Made by a program: the position numbers and the translations under genes
Assembly (NCBI RefSeq): GCF_002878395.1
Contig: NC_061121.1
Span: 46,196,458-46,260,457, forward strand
DNA from: Capsicum annuum
Lineage: Eukaryota > Streptophyta > Magnoliopsida > Solanales > Solanaceae
Direction of reading: 5' to 3'
DNA: 64,000 nt
Notes under the pieces: model-generated
The model's input: only the letters and a program-made list of their open reading frames with translations
Databases searched by the model: none
What the model was told of the DNA's origin: nothing
Shown: positions 59,244 through 64,000 of the stretch, one piece after another
How the letters are laid out: each line of letters starts with the position of its first letter
Numbering within the stretch: the stretch's first letter is position 1

Positions 59244-59649
59244 TGTAATACCCCAATCGTTTCTTAAGCCTAAATTCGTCTTTTGAGTGAATATTGATTA
59301 TTTTCAAAGTGATTATTATTTATATCATGTTTTATTTCCCTAAATTCCACTTTTTATCATGTGGATAATTGGATAAGCTTTCCATCGACATAAGATTTAC
59401 CTGAATCGGACACCCGATGAGGGAGTTAGAGCCATTTTGTAATACCCTGAGACTCTAACAATTAGTGCAACCACGAATCAAGCTCATGAGAAATAAATTA
59501 TAGTGCTTTCTCTATTTTTTAATCAAGGGTGATGTGTATTAAGGCCTCAAAGATGTCCTAGCGATTAGGTGAATCAAAACATTCCTTATCGATTAAATTC
59601 TTGGGAAAGATTTTTCCATATCCAACTTCAAATGATCATATATATCATT

Positions 59650-60300
59650 ATACTATGAATAATTGAGCCCATGACCTACCAAAAGATATATAATTGAATT
59701 AGCTTTCCAACTATACCAATTTCATCAAAATCCGATATTGGAGCAAAGAGTTATGCTTATTTTACTCCAGCGTGACAGCCTGGAAACTCCGTGATGACCT
59801 TTTGTGATGATACCTTAAGGCAGAAATTCACAAAATCCAACCTTTTGTGATGACATTTTGTGACGGCTTGTCACAAGTTTGACGGCTTATCACAAATGTC
59901 GTCAACCTTAAGCCGAAAATTATAAAATCTACCCTTTTTGTGACGACAATGCATGATGGCCTATACTACGAATAATTGAGCCCATGACCTACCAAAAGAT
60001 ATATAATTGAATTAGCTTTCCAACGATACCAATTTCGTCAAAATCCGCTATTGGAGCAAAGGGTTATGCTCATTTTACTCCAGCGTGTCAGCCTGGAAAC
60101 TCCGTGATGACCTTTTGTGATGACTTGTCACAAGCCTGATGGCTTTTCATAAAATTTCATCACCTTAAGGAATAAATTTACAAAATTCAACCTTTTGTGA
60201 TGACATTTTGTGACGGCTTGTCACAAGTTTGACGGCTTGTCACAAAATGTCGTCAAGCTTAAGCCGAAAATCATAAAATCCACCCTTTTTGTGATGACAA
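59650..60300 (+). repeat. 313-bp tandem duplication inside the solo LTR
   Basis: AATAATTGAGCCCATGACCT recurs at 59658 and 59971, each followed by GTTATGCT.ATTTTACTCC and by TTTGTGATGAC / CTTGTCACAA modules that are partly self-complementary (TTGTGACGGCTTGTCACAA). A third array of these short modules extends to about 60320. Confidence 0.8.
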
Positions 60301-60389
60301 CGGCTTATCACGGATGTCGTCAGCTATTTTTTTTCAACAATTAAGGGACGTTTTTGCAAGGGCATTTTGGTCATTTCTGTCTATATTGG

Positions 60390-60406
60390 TCCTATATATA
60401 TATATC
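60390..60406 (+). promoter_or_regulatory. TATA-like promoter element of the solo LTR
   Basis: CCTATATATATATATCC, followed about 25-35 nt later by CT-rich CATTTTCTCTCATTTCTC, a plausible transcription start. It is the only TATA-like word of this quality in the LTR. Confidence 0.5.
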
Positions 60407-62336
60407 CAAGTAGAGAAGAGAAGTTCATTTTCTCTCATTTCTCTTTCAAGAAAGATCTAGAACTAGGGTTTCTTTCAAAATCCTAAATCAAATTTTCTAC
60501 AAGAAAATTCAAGAATCTTCCAAAGATTTCACCAAGTTGTTCAAGAATCAAGTTCTCCAAGTCAAAGGCATCAAGAACTTAGCTCAAAAGTGTGAAGAAG
60601 AGTTTCCAATCAAGCTTGCTCATCTTAAAATCATAGTCCAAGGTATGTGGGGTTTGAACAAGAACACTTCTTTCGTTCTTGTGCCCATCTACTATTGAAA
60701 TTTATGATTTTACAAAGTGGGTTTACACCCAAATTAGTTTATTAATGATTTATGATATTTGAGCTATTCAAGATTGATACACATGACTATTTCATCATTT
60801 TATTTCTTAAATTGAGAACTTATGCCATGAGTTGAATATTGTTATTATGAGTTGATGATTTCCGAATAATTTAAGATAAGAGTCATGATTTAAGCTTTTC
60901 TATGAGAAGTTTGATTATTGAATATATATATTGATATTTGAGCTTGAGAGTCGAGAATGAGTTCTATGATGTTTTCTTGAAGTTTTTGATACATGATTAT
61001 TTTACAATTTTCAAATTATGACCTGATATTCAAATTAGCTTGGTATTTCAAGTTCTTTCAAGACATGTGTCAACCTTTAAACTTCCTTATGACAAATTGG
61101 ATTATTGAGTATATTAATTCATGAGATTGGGTTGTTATAATGAGTTTTGATATTTTCTCACAGTTATTGATGTTGCCATGACTTAACGAATTGATACATT
61201 TTGATATTGAGAAAGATTGATTTGATTTGAGTCGAGTTAGGAATCCACAAATTGATTATGATTTGATAAATGAGAAAGAGATTTGATTTGGTCTTTATGA
61301 TAGACCCCTGTGATGTTTGTGGTGGATTTCCTAACGCGTTCTGAGCTTGTATATGGGAGTAGTATTTAGCACCGAGTGGGAAACATGGTATTTCCCCCTA
61401 AACTACATGCCACCGTAGGATTGATATAGATAATTGTGGGCCGGAGGCCGAGTATGAGATTGTGATCACTAAATTTAGGTTGTACTCACTGGAAAGAGTA
61501 CGACGCTCCCGCTAATGTGGGGTTCTCTCCTTAGGAAGGAAAAACGTTGGACTCCATGTAGCTCACATAGTTTATGTCGGTTATAAGAACCTTCCAAGTC
61601 CATAAGAGTTCAAGTTTCATGAGTTACTAAGTCACTCTAAGTCATGAGTTAAAGAGTTTGAGTTGAGTATAATGATTTATGAGATCTATAATGCTTGCAT
61701 TACTATTGATTATTTACAAGGAATATATTTCAGTTAATTCAAGCAAAGAAAGTCGTTATTGTCAGCATGCATGATTTTCATAATCATTTATCATATTATT
61801 TATAATGTTGCATTGCACCCCTACATACTCAGTACATTCCTTAAAGTACTGACCCCTATATATTTCTATGTACTATAGTGTTTTATAATATAGGTACAAA
61901 TTGTAGCATAGATACCGCATTAAGTCAGTCCGCCGCTCCCAGTCAGCAGGTGACTAGTCCTTTTGATTTGAGGGCTTGAGTTGGTTATACAGTTCGAGAA
62001 GTATTGTATTTTCTTATTTTAGTCATATTGAGCTTAGATAGTTGGGAGTCATGACCCGGCTATCTAAATTCAGTACCAGTAGAGGCTTCATAGACAGTTA
62101 GTAGAAGTTGATGTATTCAGTTTCAGTTTTGTTTGGTAAAACCAGAGTTGTAATCTTGTAAAGTTCATGTTTATATTGATCAAGTTCAGGGAAGTTCTAT
62201 GTTTTTACTAATTTTATATAGATTTCAGCATTTTATCCAGTTGCTTATGAGTTATGCCAGTAGGAGGGTTAGCTTGGGGTCTCTTGTGCCCCTAAGGACC
62301 GTGTGACATCTAGGGACCCAATTTTGGGGTGTTACA

Positions 62337-62480
62337 CAGGTTTATCATTTGGGGAATAAGGATGTGGCTGCAGTGAAGGATCTTTGGCGGAACCAAAAAG
62401 GCGAGGAAGTTACTTAGGAAGCCAAAGAGGACATGAAGTCCCAATACCCATTCTTGTTCCCTATTTCAGATAATTGTGCT
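62337..62480 (+). pseudogene. Chromovirus chromodomain and polyprotein end
   Basis: Continues the integrase frame: VYHLGNKDVAAVKDLWRNQK, GEEVT, TAG where Trp is expected, EAKEDMKSQYPFLFP. The core VLWRNQ..EEATWEAE of plant chromodomains is recognisable. Chromodomains of this kind guide integration to heterochromatin. Only one stop is seen in this short piece. Confidence 0.8.
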
Positions 62481-62603
62481 TAAGATATGTGTTAATCTTG
62501 ACATCTTTATTTTTTGTCTTTGTTAAAGGTAAGTGTGGGTGTGTTTCTATGTTAAATAATGCCAAAGGATTCCTTGACTTATCATCCGAGGAAGATTGCT
62601 CCT

Positions 62604-62614
62604 AAGAGGGAGAA
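62604..62614 (+). promoter_or_regulatory. Polypurine tract of the chromovirus
   Basis: AAGAGGGAGAA directly before TGAAACATCCC, the start of the 3' LTR. It primes plus-strand synthesis. Confidence 0.85.
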
Positions 62615-64000
62615 TGAAACATCCCAAGTGTTGGTCCCAGAGAAATCTTTGACATTTGAGCTTACTACCCAGATAACAACTCTACTTATGAGTCTAAGTT
62701 CTTTATACAAGTTGTGTAGACTCAAATCGTAGGACAACCAATGTATGTGTCAAACTTTCTGCCCTGACAACGACTAGACTCTATGAGTCATAGTGACTCT
62801 ATATGAGTCGCTATGTGCTTATCATAGGGTGACCAGTGAGTTACCCAAATGGTTCTATCTTGGATACAAATTTGACCCTACGAGTCGTAAGTTCACATGA
62901 TGAGTCGTATGAGGTGATTCATAGGGTCAACAATGTGTGTGTGCCCTAGGAATGTCTTGACTATTACTTGTGGTGATGAGTCGTTATGTGACCTTATGTG
63001 TCACGGGGTGATCCATAGTCTTTAGCGATAATTTTGCAGCTTTAAATTGAGGGCACTTTGGATACTTACCCTTTTTTCCACTTGTGACCCACGACCATAA
63101 AGCACCTTTGGGGCATTATTGTCACCCTTTAGCAAATCAAAGTATATTTTCTTCTTTCTCAAATTCTCTAAAGAAAAAAGTACCTAGGGTTTCTAAAGGT
63201 TGACCATCTAGAGCTTTAAAGGTCAAATTGTCTCTGTAATCCTTGATTATTTAGGTATGTCACTCTTTCCCAATTCTCAATTTATGAAAAGCATGTGTTT
63301 TACATGGTTTAAATTATATGGATTTGAATGTAGGTTTTGTTATGGTTGAGGGTTTTGACATGATTGATTCTTAAATTGTTTACCCATGATTTATTATACA
63401 TTGTTTATGTTTTATTAATGGTTTTGAATTTGTGGGGTGCATGGGAAGGATGAATAAATTAAGGGGCCATGGTTTTCCCCAAATTGGTGTTTTGAAATTA
63501 GAATTGGTTTTGAATAAGTGTGTTCCCTCAACCCACTTATGTAAATAACTTTAAATTGTGAAATTATCACTTAGTATGACTTACTCACCTATGTGATTTT
63601 AATTTATAAAAAGTTAAACAATGAACATGGTTTTGAAAGCCTTGTAAGTTATGATTGATTTAATGAACAAAGGGGGGTTTAGGTATTCCCTAATCTAATA
63701 TGATTGTTATGGCATAGAGATAAGATTGCAAGTGTAAGGGTATGATTATACCCATGGTGTGCTAATGGTAAATTCTATAGTTAATGAACGGGAATATGTA
63801 AGAAGTGTTTTAATTGGGCTTTAATGGGGGTTGTGAAGCTGTGCCGTGAAAGTGGAGGTTCCGAGAGACCAATACTGGAAATTGTGATTATCAACATGAG
63901 GATTTAAATGACCGAGAGGTTCGAGTCCCCTCTATTATATGATTGGGAGGTTTGAGTCCCCCATGTTATTATGGAGTGCTTAAGTAAATCTTGCTATATG
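62615..64000 (+). repeat. Chromovirus 3' LTR (continues beyond the window)
   Basis: Starts TGAAACATCCC. The U3 part has repeated GAGTCGTA / GAGTCATA / GAGTCGCTA words (62775-63005). From 63014 it aligns with 50822 onward, including ACCTAGGGTTTCTAAAGG and GGGAGGTTC words. From the 5' LTR length, roughly 750 more bases should lie beyond the window end. Confidence 0.88.

Larger units (their letters stand above)
59244..62336 (+). mobile_element. Solo LTR, 3093 bp, of another gypsy-type family
   Basis: Begins TGTAATACCCC and ends GGGGTGTTACA, perfect-type inverted termini, flanked by CAGGT. No internal domain, so it formed by LTR-LTR recombination. The left part holds a 313-bp tandem duplication. 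A TATA-like word (CCTATATATATATATCC, 60390-60406) precedes a CT-rich start region, so the promoter is in the first 1.2 kb. No coding frame. Confidence 0.92.
50822..64000 (+). mobile_element. Chromovirus-type Ty3/gypsy element with three nested insertions (runs off the window)
   Basis: LTR (50822-52564), primer site, gag, integrase plus chromodomain, polypurine tract (62604-62614) and a second LTR (62615 to the window end) lie in the right order. Inside it sit an inverted LTR (53700 to about 57880), a LINE within that LTR, and a solo LTR in the chromodomain. Protease, reverse transcriptase and RNase H are not found and were probably lost where the inverted LTR lies. The chromodomain places it among chromoviruses; Tekay/Del is likely but unproved. 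Confidence 0.85.

Noticed and set aside
1..64000. Endogenous pararetrovirus or other integrated virus
   Set aside because: All reverse-transcriptase-related sequence fits LINE, Ty1/copia or Ty3/gypsy elements; no movement-protein or coat-protein region was seen.

Overview
This is AT-rich plant nuclear DNA, almost certainly from the Solanaceae. That is an inference from the retrotransposon families and the character of the dispersed repeats; I cannot name the species. I see no intact protein-coding gene. Nearly every open frame that makes sense is a decayed piece of a transposable element or a captured fragment of a host gene. The setting looks like heterochromatic or pericentromeric sequence with nested insertions. 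There is one 100-N assembly gap (4558-4657).

Left third (1-22 kb). AT-rich spacer with small duplications leads to a dispersed repeat/microsatellite complex around 4.2-5.0 kb. A full-length but dead L1-type LINE (7142-11995) follows, flanked by a perfect 15-bp target-site duplication. Next is a tandemly duplicated composite unit built around (TTA)n arrays (12.2-13.8 kb). From 14.1 to 19.0 kb there is an island of different composition. It carries exon-intron fragments of at least three unrelated host genes in one orientation: NRPE1 (largest subunit of RNA polymerase V), an NTF2-domain G3BP-like protein, and a plant DNA-3-methyladenine glycosylase I. It also holds a Tourist-like MITE and a tRNA-derived SINE-like segment. 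It ends in a hairpin-like GC segment plus CTAGT, which suggests a gene-capturing Helitron. Further Helitron-type 3' ends on the minus strand lie at about 4.95, 19.26, 20.29, 27.50 and 30.23 kb; the last three adjoin sequence that looks like another element's 5' end.

Middle (22-42 kb). Mostly non-coding LTR-like and AT-rich repeats, including a roughly 70-bp minisatellite (24.3-24.7 kb). A degenerate Ty1/copia element (34727-38227) has both LTRs, a polypurine tract, and integrase and RNase H remnants. It was inserted in a 316-bp tandem repeat.

Right part (42-64 kb) is a nest of Ty3/gypsy elements. An Athila-type element (42325-49906, TSD CTTTT, tRNA-Asp-type primer site) keeps gag and protease remnants but has lost reverse transcriptase to integrase. 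Right of it is a chromovirus-type element with LTRs at 50822-52564 and from 62615 past the window end. Its gag is interrupted at 53700 by an inverted LTR of a related family, which itself received a 5'-truncated LINE (about 54743-56732). Its chromodomain is split by a 3093-bp solo LTR (59244-62336, TSD CAGGT).

Functionally the window reads as repeated insertion, silencing and mutational decay. Several stops fall where a tryptophan, glutamine or arginine codon is expected, in line with C-to-T decay of methylated DNA. The most interesting point is that a fragment of NRPE1, a component of RNA-directed DNA methylation, sits inside a putative transposon.
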